A program made the position numbers and the translations under genes. Below are positions 6,129 through 6,925 of a stretch of DNA of 6,925 nucleotides, in pieces. Source of the DNA: an uncultured Collinsella sp. (GTDB taxonomy: Bacteria; Actinomycetota; Coriobacteriia; Coriobacteriales; Coriobacteriaceae); NCBI GenBank assembly GCA_900554135.1, contig USFU01000089.1:1-6925 (forward strand). Reading direction: 5' to 3'. Each line of letters starts with the position of its first letter. Within the stretch, counting starts at the first letter, position 1. Under the pieces are notes generated by a model. It was not told the origin of the DNA, ran no database searches, and saw only the letters and a program-made list of their open reading frames with translations.

Positions 6129-6925
6129 ATGCTCGATTTAACAAAATTCACGACCGAACAGCGTAATCAAAGGTCAATGGACCTCGATACGATGACATCG
6201 CTGCAAATCGTCACGACGATGAATGATGAGGATCTTCGTGCCGTCCAGTCGGTCACGAAAGTGTTGCCCCAGGTTGCCACAGCAATCGACTGGGCTGCTG
6301 AGGCACTCGAGCGCGGCGGGCGCGTCTTTTACATGGGCGCAGGCACCAGCGGTCGTCTGGGCGTACTCGACGCTTCGGAGTGTCCGCCCACGTTTGGCGT
6401 GTCACCCGATCTGATCGTCGGGCTCATTGCCGGAGGCGAGACGGCGTTTATCAAGGCTGTCGAAGGTGCCGAAGACAGCGAGGAGCTTGGCGCGAGCGAC
6501 CTGCGGGAGCGTGGACTTTCGGACAAGGATCTTGTCGTTGGCCTGGCGGCAAGCGGTCGTACTCCCTATGTGGTGGGCGGCCTTGTGTACGCCAAAGCAA
6601 CTGGGTGCAAGACCATCGCAATTGCCTGTAACCAAGGGTCGAAGATCGGGGAGAGCGCGGATCTTGCCATTGAGCCTGTGCCCGGTCCCGAGGTGCTGAC
6701 CGGCTCAACGAGGCTCAAAGCGGGAACGGTCCAAAAGCTCATTCTCAATATGATTTCGACCGGTGCCATGGTCAAGATTGGCAAGGTGTACCAAAACCTG
6801 ATGGTCGATGTACAGCAGACGAACGAGAAGTTGGTGGTGCGCGGCCAGAACATCGTGATGGAGGCGACCGGCTGCACGCGCGAGCGCGCTGTTCAGGCGC
6901 TTGCAGATGCCGGCGGCCACGTAAA
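6129..6925 (+). CDS. murQ: N-acetylmuramic acid 6-phosphate etherase MurQ, 5' part (3' end outside window)
   Basis: MurQ cleaves the D-lactyl ether of MurNAc-6-phosphate to give GlcNAc-6-phosphate and D-lactate, a cytoplasmic step in reuse of cell-wall or environmental MurNAc. The frame is open from ATG 6129 to the window end, giving 265 codons; the E. coli enzyme has 298, so about 30-40 residues are missing. Very strong family blocks are visible: [20 protein letters not shown] (70-89), LIAGGE (99-104), VEGAED (111-116), [12 protein letters not shown] (141-152), CNQGS (167-171), [19 protein letters not shown] (186-204), and [13 protein letters not shown] (223-235). Glu84 and Glu115 align with E. 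coli Glu83 and Glu114, the proposed acid-base residues. GAGGTGA at 6117-6123 provides the ribosome site and overlaps the regulator stop. An earlier ATG at 6124 is out of frame and ends at once. Transport and kinase genes for MurNAc would be expected further right. Confidence 0.96.
   Translation, partial: MLDLTKFTTEQRNQRSMDLDTMTSLQIVTTMNDEDLRAVQSVTKVLPQVATAIDWAAEALERGGRVFYMGAGTSGRLGVLDASECPPTFGVSPDLIVGLIAGGETAFIKAVEGAEDSEELGASDLRERGLSDKDLVVGLAASGRTPYVVGGLVYAKATGCKTIAIACNQGSKIGESADLAIEPVPGPEVLTGSTRLKAGTVQKLILNMISTGAMVKIGKVYQNLMVDVQQTNEKLVVRGQNIVMEATGCTRERAVQALADAGGHV

Overview
The window looks like chromosomal DNA from a high-GC gut actinobacterium, most likely a Coriobacteriia member close to Collinsella. 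That placement is an inference from GC-rich codon use, strong GGAGG-type Shine-Dalgarno sites and the gene repertoire; no rRNA gene or other direct marker is present. All six supported genes lie on the + strand. I see no tRNA, rRNA or CRISPR array on either strand, and no gap between genes exceeds 300 bases.

Positions 1-1390 hold the cell-division ABC transporter pair: the 3' two thirds of ftsE, overlapping by 14 nt a complete ftsX, closed by a GC-rich intrinsic terminator. Positions 1416-3653 form a separate unit: a candidate -10 element, a complete RNase R gene (rnr, 711 aa, compact form) and a strong terminator. Positions 3656-4404 contain a 39-nt REP-like palindrome followed by an orphan small serine recombinase of the resolvase/invertase type, then an 8-bp GC hairpin with no U-tract. 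Positions 4442-5167 hold a monocistronic VanZ-like membrane protein with a TTG start, a -10 motif resembling that of rnr, and a downstream terminator hairpin.

Positions 5193-6925 start a probable N-acetylmuramic acid (MurNAc) utilisation operon. A MurR/RpiR-family regulator is followed after 10 nt by murQ, the MurNAc-6-phosphate etherase gene, which runs off the right edge with 265 codons visible. Two palindromes upstream of the regulator are candidate operators. The likely logic is that MurNAc-6-P, or a related sugar phosphate, binds the SIS domain of the regulator and controls the etherase that converts MurNAc-6-P to GlcNAc-6-P and lactate.

The genes are well-known families. I found no convincing new multi-gene system. 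The points most worth a second look are the REP-like palindrome abutting the recombinase, the promoter motif shared by rnr and the VanZ-like gene, the altered VanZ signature, and the candidate operators of the murR-like gene.
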